Assembly (NCBI RefSeq): GCF_000001735.4
Contig: NC_003070.9
Location: 6,448,001-6,512,000, forward strand
Origin: Arabidopsis thaliana
Lineage: Eukaryota; Streptophyta; Magnoliopsida; Brassicales; Brassicaceae
DNA length: 64,000 nucleotides
Reading direction: 5' to 3'
A program made the position numbers and the translations under genes. Shown here one piece after another: positions 21,641 to 32,046 of the stretch (positions are counted from its first letter, which is position 1; each line of letters begins with the position of its first letter). A model generated the notes under the pieces. It was not told the DNA's origin. It saw only the letters and a list, made by a program, of their open reading frames with translations, and did no database searches.

Positions 21641-23149
21641 ATGATACACCAAACTGAATATGTCTCTGTATCTTTGGTGATTGCAGCAACCGAACTAACT
21701 CAAGACATGGCTCATGTATGTATGATGACTGGACTTATGTCTGACCAAGGACTAGTTTGAGCCATTGCCTACAATGTCTAAGATAAATATATATATGTAG
21801 ACAGCGAGAGAGTGTGTGTACATGTTTTTGTATGTGTGAGCTTGTGTCATATACTCAGGGGAGTTTTAGGCATTTGTGTATAAGAGATGTTGTCTAGGAA
21901 CCGTATATTACCTTTAACAAGAATGATAAGTATATCAATATATTAATGTTTTTATAGGTGTTGGCCAATATATTGTTTGAGACCAAATGGATTGAATTTT
22001 AAGATTAAAAAAAGGAATTTATATAATACTGTATAACAAAGGTGCCTCCATTGTGACGGTGATAAACACATGAACCATTGATAGATTGATCTCGGTGATG
22101 ATTTTTTCACCAGAATCGACGCTCGAACGGTTATTGACATGTGGCTAGGATGGAGTCCAACAAAAATTTCTATAACAACAAGCGGTGATATATTGGGCTC
22201 TTTTTGAGCCTTTAATGTTTCTGGGGCTTTATGTATAGCCCATGTAAGATTTGGTTATGGTTAATAACTTAATAATATCTATTCTTGTGACAAACCCTAA
22301 ATCCAATCTACTGTCCTTTTTTTTTTTTTTTTTTTAGTATGTACATAATTTTTTTTAATCTAATCCTAATTTACACATAATAATTAAATTAATCGACATT
22401 TTTTTTTTTTGAATATCAAGAGATTCTGGGCCGAAGCTCTTAATCCTCCAGGCCCGAAACAAGAGCATGTAAACTCCAGAAACTATCAGATTTAATTATA
22501 CGCAATTTATGCGATTGTGATGAACGAACCCATGAACAACTCCACGATGTGCAACTCTCTCCGTAACATTGTCATCTCTTACCTAACGATTCTTACTTAT
22601 ATATGTTTTACCTACGATGGACAATCTTATCTCTATAGGGAAGACTAAAACGAACGGTTCTGCTTGCAGCATTCTGGGACTTTTGATTAGTATGCCAAAC
22701 TAGTTTATTGAAAAAGTTAATTAATTATATTAACCAACCCAAAATGACGTTATTAGCTCATTTGATCCATGTTTTGGATTGTTGACAAAAAAAAAAATCT
22801 TAAAAGAGCGTTACGAATGAGAATACATCGGCAAATATGCAATACAAGACTGGAAAAGAATATATTTGTAGTTTTCCAAAATTTAAGAGAAAAGGAAAAG
22901 AATACTATAGAAAATACGAAAATTAGAATAATTATCCCTAAATTCAATCTACAGATTTTGTTTCTAAACTATTTCATTTTTTCTAAAATTTAATTAATTA
23001 TATTAACTAATTTTAAAAAGGCATTACAAAGAAGGTTTGACCCGATATTTAATTTAAAATTGTTAACAAAGAGCTTTACGAATGAGGTTACATCGGAAAA
23101 TACACGGGTATAAAACGGAAAAAGACTCCGGCGACAGCATCAAACTAGT
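21641..23149. repeat. AGL65 3' flank, first copy of a tandem segment
   Basis: From about 21,935 to 23,149 the sequence is repeated with moderate divergence at about 24,280-25,369, in the same order: TTTTTATAGGTGTTGGCC, the TGTGACGGTGATAAACACATG block, the GTAGTTTTCCAAAATTTAAG block and the RING 3' end. It contains no gene of its own that I can support. It is the left part of a tandem unit ending in a minus-strand RING gene. Confidence 0.75.
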
Positions 23150-23824
23150 TCATTGATCTTCACATGGCAACTTGAAACGACACAGTGGACAGTCATGATT
23201 AGTCTCAAACCACGTTAGGACACACTCATCGTCAAATTCATGTCCGCAAGGTAAAGTCATAACTTTTGTTCCATCGTTAAACTCTTCCAAACAAATTGTG
23301 CACCTTTCAGTAGAACTAGTGGTCTTCTTGTATATTTTCCTGGCTAAAGAATTGACCACGAGCTTGTTTGCGGGTCTCAAACTGATATTATTGGTCTCCT
23401 CCAAGGAGGCTCGAACCGCTTCTTCAATTTGATCCTCTTCTTCACTCAAATCCTCTTCTTCAATCTCATACTCTTCTTCGATCGGTTCATCATTAGGAAA
23501 AATAAGCAAGGACACAAGCAAATCATCCCCCGGAGAATAGTCACCTCTTGCGGGATTAGTTACTGCAACAACATAGAAAATTAGCTCAAATATCGCAGTA
23601 CCCCATTCCATATCGTAATCGTTAATTAGCTCTGAATCCTCCAAGAAATAATGTAATTTTTGTTTGGTGGGAAACTGATTGTTTTCTTCGTTGAGGAATT
23701 CTTCGATAAACGATGTATCAGTAAATGTGTAGTCGTAACCGTCGATATTTGCATTCACTGAGAGTGTGCCAGCGTTTTCTGGTTGATGATTGCGTATGAT
23801 ATTGTGGTAGAAATCTATTCTCAT
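23150..23824 (-). CDS. RING-D finger protein with UIM, putative E3 ligase
   Basis: Single-exon gene of 224 residues. The C-terminal RING runs from C175 to C215 (CTIC...LPCGH...C...CPLC), but metal ligand 5 is Asp (CGHEFDDEC), the RING-D arrangement. Just upstream, IEEAVRASLEE (residues 133-143) fits a ubiquitin-interacting motif and follows a Glu-rich tract. This suggests a ubiquitin ligase that also binds ubiquitin; activity is inferred. The start is supported by a minus-strand TATAAATA at 23921-23928, about 100 bp upstream. It belongs to a local tandem family with the copies at 24158, 25370 and 28258. Likely At1g18760. Confidence 0.9.
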   Translation of the reverse strand: MRIDFYHNIIRNHQPENAGTLSVNANIDGYDYTFTDTSFIEEFLNEENNQFPTKQKLHYFLEDSELINDYDMEWGTAIFELIFYVVAVTNPARGDYSPGDDLLVSLLIFPNDEPIEEEYEIEEEDLSEEEDQIEEAVRASLEETNNISLRPANKLVVNSLARKIYKKTTSSTERCTICLEEFNDGTKVMTLPCGHEFDDECVLTWFETNHDCPLCRFKLPCEDQ

Positions 23825-24157
23825 GATTGATTGAAGAAAAAAGAAGATGATGAAAAATAAAATAAGAAATCAAAATGTTGATGGAATTTGTGTCTGGCGT
23901 TTATGTTGTTGTCACAACGTTATTTATAGAGGATTCTGCATGCATTTTATTTTTTTGATGGGGTCGGCAACATATTTATTATTTTCCATTTTTAAATACT
24001 AGAAATCTGATTTAACTTTTAATTAAATAATTATACTAACTAACGGCGTTACTACGCTTGTTTGACACATACAATTGTTGACAAAACCGGAAAAAGGTGT
24101 TTTGCATCGGCAAATACAAAACGGAAAAAGACCCCGGCGACAACACCACGCACTAGT
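23825..24157. other. Promoter of the 23.1-kb RING gene and junction sequence
   Basis: Contains the minus-strand TATA of the RING gene (23921-23928). From about 24,080 it carries a copy of the sequence that normally follows a RING stop codon (TTGCATCGGCAAATAC..., ACGGAAAAAGACCCC), leading into the 24158 fragment. Confidence 0.6.
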
Positions 24158-24253
24158 TCATTGATCTTCACATGGCAACTTGAAACGACACAGGGGACAA
24201 TCGTGATTGGTCTCAAACCAGTTTAGGACACATTCATCGTCAAAGTCATGTCT
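24158..24253 (-). pseudogene. 3' fragment of a RING-D gene
   Basis: About 31 codons remain, matching the RING C-terminal half of the 23150 gene (HDFDDECVLNWFETNHDCPL to the stop). The match breaks off at about 24,253 and runs directly into a copy of the AGL65 3' flank. This marks the junction of a tandem duplication; the fragment lacks the first zinc ligands and has no promoter. Confidence 0.85.
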
Positions 24254-25369
24254 ACCATATATTACGACGTTACAAGAATGATAAATATATCAATATGTTA
24301 ATGTTTTTATAGGTGTTGGCCAAAATATTGTTTGAGCCAAAAGAATTGAATTTTAAGATTAAAAAAGAGTTTATATGATACTGTCTAACAAAGATTCCTC
24401 CATCGTGATGGTGGTAAACACATGAACCATTGATCGATTCATCTCGGTGATGATTTTTTCACCAGAATCGACGCTCAAACGGTTATTGACATGTGGCTAA
24501 GATGGAGTCCGACGAAAATTTCTTCAACAACAAGCGGTGATATATTGAGCTCTTTTTGGGCCTTTAATGTTTCTGGGGCTTTATGTATAGCCCATGTAAG
24601 ATTTGGTTGTGGTTAATAATTTCTACTTTTGTGACAAACCCTAAATCCAATTTACAGTCTTTTTGTTTTTGTTTTTAAATATGTACATAGATTTTTTTTA
24701 ATCTAATCTTAAATTACACATTATGATCAAACTATCAGATTTAACTATACGCAACTCATGCGATTATGATGTACGAATCCACAAACAACTCCACGATGTG
24801 CAACTCTCTCTCTAACATAGTGATCTCCTACCTAACGATTCTTTATGGTGGATCATACCTACGATGAACGATCTTATTCTTACCTAAGACGGACGATTCT
24901 GCTTGCAACATTATGAGACTTCCGATTAGTATGCCAAAATAGTTAATTAGAAAAAGTTAATTAATTATATTAATCAATTTATAAAGGTATTCCTAACTCA
25001 TTTGACCCATTTTTGGGTTTTTGACCAAAAAATCCTTAAGAGCGTTACGAACAAGGTTACATCGGTAAATACGCAATACAAAATGAGAAACGAATATGTT
25101 GTAGTTTTCCAAAATTTAAGAAAAAAGGAAAGTAATAGTATAGAAAATCCGAAAATTAGAATAATTGACCTAAATCCAATCTACAGATTTTGTTGCTAAA
25201 CTAATTTATTTTTTCTAAAATTTAATTAATTATATTAATTAACTTTAAAAAAGCATTACAAAGAAGGTTTGACCCGATATTGTTAACAAAGAGCGTTAGG
25301 AACGAGGTTACATCGGAAAATACACGGATACAAAACGGAAAAAGACTCATGCGACGGCATCAAACTAGT
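24254..25369. repeat. AGL65 3' flank, second copy
   Basis: A diverged copy of about 21,935-23,149, in the same orientation and order, with small indels. It contains no gene. Similarity runs from the truncated RING fragment to the 3' end of the next RING copy. Confidence 0.75.
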
Positions 25370-26048
25370 TCATTGATATGGCAACTTGAAACGACAGAGG
25401 GGGCAACTGTGATTGGTCTCAAACCACTTTAGGACACACTCATCGTCAAAGTCATGTCCACAAGGTAAAGTAACAACTCTTCTTCCTTCACTAAACTCTT
25501 CCAAACAAATTATGCACATTTCACCAGTAGAACTAGTGGTCATCTTGTATATCTTCCTGGCTAAAGACTTGACCACGAGCTTGCTTGCGGGCCTCAAACT
25601 AATATTATTGGTCTCCTCCAACGAGGCTCGAACCGCTTCTTCCATCTGATACTCTTCTCCAATTGGAATCGCGTCTCCAATCTGAAAGGTAGGAATAAGA
25701 CGCAAGGACACTAGCAACTCATCTCCCGTAGAATAGTTACTACGATCACATACTGCAATAGCATATTCACTTAGCATTATTAGTGCAAATATGGTATCGT
25801 CGTCGCCGATTCCTGAACTTTATTAGTGCAAATATGGTATCGTCGTCGCCGATTCCTGATTCCATTAAGAAGTAATTGAAGTATTCTTTGCATCGACACT
25901 CATCGTTATCTTCGTCAAGGAATTGTTCGGCAAAAGATGAACCAGTAAACGTGGGATTGTAACCGTCGATCTTTGCATTTACTGTGATTGTGCCCTCGTT
26001 TTCTGGTTGAGGATTGCGTATGATACTGTGGCTAAAATATATTTTCAT
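25370..26048 (-). pseudogene. RING-D gene copy, frame broken by a 43-bp insertion
   Basis: Second full-length relative of the 23150 gene. The 5' frame (26048 to about 25767) keeps the family N-terminus, and the 3' frame (25777-25370, 135 codons from an internal ATG) keeps the UIM (MEEAVRASLEE) and a complete RING-D with FDDEC. Between them a 40-bp stretch is present twice in tandem (25777-25816 and 25820-25859). The net gain is 43 bp, which shifts the frame. The TATA equivalent near 26144-26155 is also decayed (TACAAATA instead of TATAAATA). The 3' ORF could still make a short RING protein; it is probably the locus annotated as At1g18770. Confidence 0.75.
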
Positions 26049-26240
26049 GATTGATTGAAGAATGAAGATGATGATGAAAAAAGAAGAAGTAAGAACTCAA
26101 ACTTCTAAAATGGTTCTTGTGTGTTTATGTTGTTGTCACAGACGTTATTTGTAGAGGATTCTACTACGTTTGTTATATTGGTGGGATTTGGAATCATATT
26201 ATTTATTATAGGGTCTTTTGCAAAAGTAACCATTGTGGAA

Positions 26241-26337
26241 AAAGTTATTAAATTTTTAACATCATAATCTGACAAAAGAAATAAGTACAATAAAGTTATT
26301 AAATTTTTAACATCATAATCTGACAAAAGAAGTAAGT
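26241..26337. repeat. 51-bp tandem duplication
   Basis: AAAGTTATTAAATTTTTAAC followed by ATCATAATCTGACAAAAGAA occurs twice with a 51-bp period, starting at 26241 and 26292. It lies upstream of the broken RING copy. Confidence 0.85.
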
Positions 26338-26834
26338 AACACCAGTGGTATCTAAAAAGACTATTTTGTCCTTAGTGTCTAATACTTCAATTTCTATACT
26401 ATTTGGAAGGTTTTATGAATAGGCACATTTTTGCTCTTGCTTTATTAATATAGACTCATTTCTCTGATCTCTGTAAACGTTTCTTCCACTAACATTCTCC
26501 AATGATCCCAATAAATCAAATTAAATGAGAATTTTGATGGAAGAAATTTAAATGAGAAGATTTTCTTTTGGAAAGATTCCATTTTTTTTTGTTATTATCT
26601 TATTTATTTTTCATTTTTAAAATACATAAATCTGATTTGCCTTTCTTTTTTTTTAATCACAATATTGGATTGGGAAAGAAAAACTCTGGGTAGAATAAAA
26701 TTAAATAAAAAAGCATTGACGTGGGTTGCAACCAGAGAAAAGTGATGACGTGTCATGTCGTGATTGGCTGAATATTATTGACGAAAGAAGAAAAAAACGC
26801 TGTGTCTATCTCTCGACTCTCTCTCTCTCTGGCG
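26338..26834. other. Gene-free spacer
   Basis: AT-rich; no gene recognised. The right end, with TGACGTGTCATG and a CT repeat (26815-26830), may be the promoter and leader of the esterase fragment that follows. Confidence 0.5.
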
Positions 26835-27215
26835 ATGGCTATCAAACCGGAGATTTCTGTCTCCACAGCCGCTCCATCGTGCGAACCGAGGTTAACCTAC
26901 TCGGAGATTTACGACTCCGAGTCGGAGAGTAATCGTTGAAGAGAGCAATGAGTGCCACGGCCATATCACTTCTCTCGCCGTTCAAGCTCAGTCTCGCCGC
27001 TCAGGCTGCTATGGAACATGTTAGTCAATCTTTAAATTTCGTATTTGTTTGCAGTCAATAAGCAGAATCATTTCGGGTCTCTGATTCTCCATATTTTGCA
27101 TATGCAGACACCAGTCTTGTGGTCTCATGGCATTGATGAAAAGGCTGTACTATTCGAAGCTGGTCAAGCAGCTCTTCCTTTTCTTCAACAAGCTGGTTTG
27201 ACTTATGAATTCAAG
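26835..27215 (+). pseudogene. SOBER1-like carboxylesterase fragment with a foreign 5' end
   Basis: Exon 27108-27215 encodes TPVLWSHGIDEKAVLFEAGQ and onward to LTYEFK, 36 residues. It closely matches a C-terminal part of the SOBER1/TIPSY1 acyl-protein thioesterase-like enzymes, including the catalytic Asp region (HGIDEK). Upstream, exon 26948-27019 (MSATAISLLSPFKLSLAAQA...) and a 34-codon ORF at 26835-26939 do not look like this family. The nucleophile Ser block before it and the catalytic His block after it (normally GLGHS) are absent. Splice signals around the exon are good, so a short chimeric transcript is possible. Probably the locus annotated near At1g18773. Confidence 0.7.
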
Positions 27216-28257
27216 GTATGAAATAGTTATCAAATCAAATACTCATGTTTGATAATATAACAGAGCAGAGAATTCAGATACTGATCCTCAGATTTGATGT
27301 TATTAGCATACTTTGTGAATCATTTACGGATATGCAAAAGTCATGTGTTTGATCTGTCCTCAGATTTGCTAATGTTACAGTTTGGAGTTGTGTCCTGAGC
27401 TAGAGAATGTCTGTCCCGGAGTTGTGTCCTCTGCTTCTTTGTGGACTGTATCCTACAGAGACAAATTGCATTTAAGACTTTGATAACTGCAATGTGTTTC
27501 TCTTTCACTGGCTGTTGAAAGCAGAAAGCCAAGAGTTGGAGCTAGTTGGATAATGTGTTCCTTACTATGTTCTGCATATGCATTTTAACAAGTGCCTTTT
27601 TGTTATATGAAGGACTTGTTGAGATTAAGAGAAGAGTATGTAGAAGAAGGCTGAAGAAGGTGATGAACATGATTCTCCAATAGAAAGTGTGGAGGAGAGC
27701 CAGCTGGAGTGGGCGTCGAATCAGTGTTCCCCTTGTAAGTAACTTCAAGCTTGTGCAACGACTTTAATAGCCTATCTCTGTGCAATGTTGTTCATTGGTT
27801 GTAATGTCTCTAGTACTCTCTTGATTGATTGTACATTTTCAATGTTTTGTACTGAGTAAAAGCAAACATATATGCATTGTTTTACAAAATTTAAATTTGT
27901 TTAAGAACCCCACCATTGGAGAAGACAAAACTTCATGACATCAATTCAAGTTCTCAAGTTTGATAAAAGCAAAATTTAAACTTAAAAAATGGTTAGAGCC
28001 CTCACGTGGTTCTCACCATTTGAGATGTATCCAATCGAGAGCAAAATGTTTACAGATTAACAAAAATCTGTAAAATCGTGAAATCATTTAATAAAAATTT
28101 AGTATCAACCTGATTATAATTCTTGAATGAGAGTCCAATACTATAAACTGAATCAAGAGCAAGAACAATAGAAAAGAGTTTGCAGAAAACTAAACTATGA
28201 TTTTGGAAATCGTAAAGCTTTAAACAAAATTTGGTGACCTTTTCGTCTTCTTCACCC
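27216..28257. other. Gene-free spacer
   Basis: No continuation of the esterase and no other gene is supported; the short ORFs on both strands match nothing I know. It includes the 3' region of the minus-strand RING gene at 28258. Confidence 0.55.
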
Positions 28258-29154
28258 TTATCTTTCACATGGCAACTCGAGACGACACAATGGACATACA
28301 TGACTTCTCACAAACCACTCTAAAACACACTCCTCGTCAAACTCGTGCCCACACGGTAAAGTCACAATACTTCTTCCATCGTCAAACTCTTCCAAACAAA
28401 TAGTGCACACGTCATTCTCACATACAACACCACTAGCTTTCTTGTATGTTTTCCTATTCAAAGCCCCGACAGTGAGCTTGCTCGCAGGTTTTAACCTGAC
28501 AGTGTTGGTCTCATTGAACGAAACTTGAAAAACTTCTTCAATCTGAGAATGAGACGCTTCTTCAATTTGATGATCGAAGCCAAAGCTAGCATGGTGCTCA
28601 TCCCTTAAGTGTGGCAACCCGTGGAATAGAACAACTTCTCCAAGCTGAGATGAAGATGCTTCTTCGTAAGGAAAGTAATCATTGTAGTCATCCCTGAAGT
28701 ATGGCAACCCGTAGAATGGAACAACTTCTTCAAACTGAGATGAAGATGCTTCTCCGTAAACGTCTTGCTCATCCTCTAAACCTAGAACGTCTTCTTCAAT
28801 ATGTTCAGGAGGAATAGCGATTGTAAGAGTCATCAACACTCTTAAAGCACAACCTGGAGTATAATCATCAGAGGAAGTTATTTCATCGACGAATCGAAAC
28901 AACTCTAGTAACACATGGTAAGCATCGATGGGAGTGATTTTTCCTGATCCCGTCAAGAATTCAGTAAGCTCTACAGCAACACAGTCGCGTAAAGAAACCG
29001 GGATACAAGAGAATTCTGATGTTAGTTCATCATAGAGATCATAATTACTGATGATACTTTGATATATTTTGGTCGTAGCAACACTGATATTGATTATGCC
29101 AACATCTTCAGGTACAGGATTGTGCTCAATTTCATGTGCGAAGGATGAAATCAT
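28258..29154 (-). CDS. RING-D finger protein, diverged tandem copy
   Basis: Single-exon gene. The open frame begins at 29235 (325 codons), but I place the start at the ATG at 29154, giving 298 residues. A TATAAATA sits at 29237-29244, only two bases before the upstream ATG, so transcription should begin inside the longer frame; and MISSFAHEIEHNPVPEDVG from 29154 aligns with the N-terminus of the 23150 gene. The C-terminal RING (CTICLEEF...LPCGHEFDEEC...CPLC) again has Asp at ligand 5. The UIM is degraded (IEEVFQVSFNE: Val for the conserved Ala). A middle region contains an internal repeat of EASSSQ...EVV.F.GLP..RD. Likely At1g18780. Confidence 0.85.
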   Translation of the reverse strand: MISSFAHEIEHNPVPEDVGIINISVATTKIYQSIISNYDLYDELTSEFSCIPVSLRDCVAVELTEFLTGSGKITPIDAYHVLLELFRFVDEITSSDDYTPGCALRVLMTLTIAIPPEHIEEDVLGLEDEQDVYGEASSSQFEEVVPFYGLPYFRDDYNDYFPYEEASSSQLGEVVLFHGLPHLRDEHHASFGFDHQIEEASHSQIEEVFQVSFNETNTVRLKPASKLTVGALNRKTYKKASGVVCENDVCTICLEEFDDGRSIVTLPCGHEFDEECVLEWFVRSHVCPLCRLELPCER

Positions 29155-29262
29155 GATGGCGAGAACGATCAAGAATAAATAAATTTTATCGATTATGTTT
29201 AGCCGTTTAGGGTTCTCTTGAAGTAATTCATTCATGTATTTATAACAGAGGCCTAGATCGAT

Positions 29263-29263
<1 letters not shown>

Positions 29264-29298
<35 letters not shown>
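29264..29298. repeat. (TA)n microsatellite
   Basis: About 35 bp of alternating TA, just upstream of the RING gene TATA box. Confidence 0.9.
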
Positions 29299-29299
<1 letters not shown>

Positions 29300-29584
29300 T
29301 TAGTAGAAAATCTAATACTATTGGGATTTGATATCAGTTTACATTTGTAATTGTTTTTTTCCTAATTTACAAACGGTGTATGTTTTTTTCCTAAGCTTTT
29401 ACTTTCCTTTTTTTTTCTTTGGGTATAATTTAGCAAACAATTAATTAATTAATTGTTTTTGTTAATCTGATTATTGACGTTTAAACTCAATTTCCTTTTA
29501 AGCTTGAAAAACTTTATAAATTAAGACAAAAAAATATATAGTTGATTAAAAAAATTAGTACTTAAAAGTTGGTCACACTTTCTT

Positions 29585-29922
29585 ACATCATCATCATCAA
29601 AGTAATTGGGTTCCAGATTTAAAGTTTAGTCAAACTTCTTACAACCAGGTTTGTAATTCATATCTCCATTGAAACTATTTAGCTATATAATCCACCAAAC
29701 TGAATAAGTCTCTGTATATTTGGTGACTGCAGCAACCGAACTAACTCAGGACAGAGGCACAGAGCTATTGCGCTATAATGTACATAGTACTCATGCATGG
29801 GAGTTTTAGCCTTTTATGCATTTTTTTTTTTGTAAGAAATGTTGTCTAGGAATCATATATTTTATAAGAATGATATAGTATATAATTAGTCAATATATTT
29901 TATTTTATAGATATCGGCTAAT
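29585..29922 (+). pseudogene. Detached copy of the AGL65 3' end
   Basis: Matches AGL65 from the polyHis tract through the stop and 3' UTR (about 21,525-21,970): CATCATCATC, AATTGGGTTCCAGATT, TTCTTACAACCAGGTTTGT, CACCAAACTGAATA, GCAGCAACCGAACTAACTCA, GAAATGTTGTCTAGGAA. Nothing upstream of it resembles the rest of AGL65. It shows that the AGL65 tail was carried along in the RING gene duplications. Confidence 0.85.
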
Positions 29923-30850
29923 TAACTGTAATTTTTTTTCTTCCTCTTCTTAATTTTATCTTTTCAAAACTCTTTTGATTTATATCAGTTTTATTATGTT
30001 ACCCAACATTATCCAAATTAGGTCCCAAAAATAAAGAAAAAAAAAAATCGAATGCAAAATAAAAAATAAGTAATCATAATTCCTAAATCAAATTTACATT
30101 CATAGTCGTTCTAATTTTCTCAAACTTGCGGTATTTCACAAAATATAAAAAAATTAAAATATTTATTTTAGCAACTCGAATAATAAATTGTTGGATAAGC
30201 TTGAATTAGCTGGAATCATAAGCTATTCAAAGTAGGATTATGATTTATATATTTAGCAGTTATCTAAATATAATTGTATTCCTAATAGATGTCGAGTTTA
30301 GACATAACCTTAAGAGAGTTTATGGGATTGAGAGAACTTGAGAGTTTTAGTTTTGAGATCTCTAAAGCATAAATAAAGAGAGTGATTCTTTATTGTTTTT
30401 GTTGTTGTTAAGCAATCTTCTTATATTCTAGAATTGGAAGCAAAATTCTTGTTGTTCTTGTTGTACTAAATTACTGCCATTGACACCAAAATTTTGATAC
30501 AAATTTACTATACGAATTACGAAGCTACGTGAACATAGATATTAACCAACATAAGTTATGCATTCGGGTCAAAATATGAAGAAGGTGTTTTTAAAGAAGT
30601 AGATTGAAAAGCTAGCTAACAAGTTATTGAGACAAACAAAAAAGAGAGAGAGATCGTTTACTATATTAGTAGTAATTTTAATATTAATGAGTCAAAAACG
30701 TTTTGTAATTTAGAGTCGAATACAATAAACCATACACAACACATTCACAAACAAATAGAAGAACCCACACTAGAGAAACTTCATAAGAGATCCTTCACCT
30801 CTTTATCATCATCTTCTCATACCTCTTCATCAAAGACCATCGAGCACCTA
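29923..30850. other. Gene-free spacer
   Basis: AT-rich; holds a possible solo LTR (next entry) and the 3' UTR of RKD1. No gene is recognised. Confidence 0.55.
30189..30479. mobile_element. Possible solo LTR fossil
   Basis: A 291-bp stretch begins TGTTGGATAAGC and ends in CA. It has an internal AATAAA-type signal and a TTGTTGTTCTTGTTG-rich right part, the look of a Copia-type LTR. No internal region and no clear target-site duplication are seen. Family and age are uncertain. Confidence 0.3.
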
Positions 30851-32046
30851 TTATCTCTCAAAACCCGAAACAGAAGAGTAAGAAGAAGAAGAAGCAGAAG
30901 CAGAAGAAGATGATGATGTGATGGGCGTGGACATGCCACTTCTTCTCTTCCTCTTATGGTTAGCCTTGAAACAAGCTTGTCTCAATCTCTTTGTCTTATC
31001 CTCAAACTTCAAATCTGGTAACTTCTCAATCGTTTTCTTCTCCTTCTCGAGCTTTTCCAAAGCGTTTCTTAGCTTATCTTCATTTTCTTCCCCTTCCATC
31101 TTCTCTAGCTCCTGTTACAATTATAAAAATAGTCACATCAAATTCACTAAATCGGTAGACCATAGCATTAAGGCTTTATATAGCGTTTTCATTTCCAAAA
31201 CAACAAAAATCAAATTTTCAAGAAAATTTGGCGAACTAAAAAATGCAAAAAATAATTCCTAATGATACACAATAGAGGAATTTAACTTGTTATAACTTAG
31301 TTGTCTTATGTTTATAGTTGTTTATACCTTGACATTGCTGATGAGTTTTTGTAGGCTCATGAGCTTACGATGAGGCCAACGTTTAATACCCAATTCGCGG
31401 CATCTCTTCTTCAAAAGAGTTAAACCAATGTTAAGCTCTCTAGCCGCTTGAGTTATCGGCATGTAAAAGTACAATGAGATGGTTTCCTTCGACAATGTCT
31501 TTGAAACAGAACAACTAGAAAAACATTCTTCTCTGCATCTCCTCTTCTTGGTAGTTGTGGTTTCACTCTTTTTCGCAAAATCAGAAACGAACATCGTCTC
31601 TTCTGCGGTCCATGAAGCAGAACCATACACACTAAGTATATCTGCTTAAACAGAACGACAAGAATGAGAAGTGCACACATAAAATCCATGAGATCAAACA
31701 ACTACAATATACATACCTTCATGAGACACAATGGAGATGGGTTCAAGATCAGGTAAAGCCAGAAAGCTTGAGGCAGAAGTAAAACAATTACTAGAGGTAG
31801 CAGAAGGAAGCATCTCGTCTTCCAACTCGAAGAAAGGATTTGCTAACTCGCTGCATTAAGAACACACAACAACAAAACATGGATCAAGAACTATTATATA
31901 AACATGTAAAACTAAAAAAAAGTCATGCATGATCAATTAATTTACCTTTGATGAGAGTAAAGTGATGAGTGGTTTAGAAATGAGAATGAATTATTTTCTT
32001 TGCCAAACACTTGATCATACTCCAACTTGCAAAACGATTTCATCAT
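30851..32046 (-). CDS. RKD1: RWP-RK transcription factor RKD1
   Basis: Egg-cell-expressed RKD-family transcription factor (family knowledge: RKD proteins control female gamete identity). Four minus-strand exons, 31946-32046, 31717-31850, 31328-31641 and 30851-31111, total 269 residues. The RWP-RK domain lies at about residues 130-180 ([20 protein letters not shown]...[18 protein letters not shown]), with RWPHRK as the signature variant. A Lys/Glu-rich coiled coil ([20 protein letters not shown]) follows, and then a basic NLS-like HKRKRRS and a Ser-rich tail. Two ATGs are adjacent at the start (32046 and 32043); the first is used here. A TATATATATA run at about 32096-32106 lies 50-60 bp upstream on the minus strand and may be the TATA box. 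Likely At1g18790. Confidence 0.93.
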
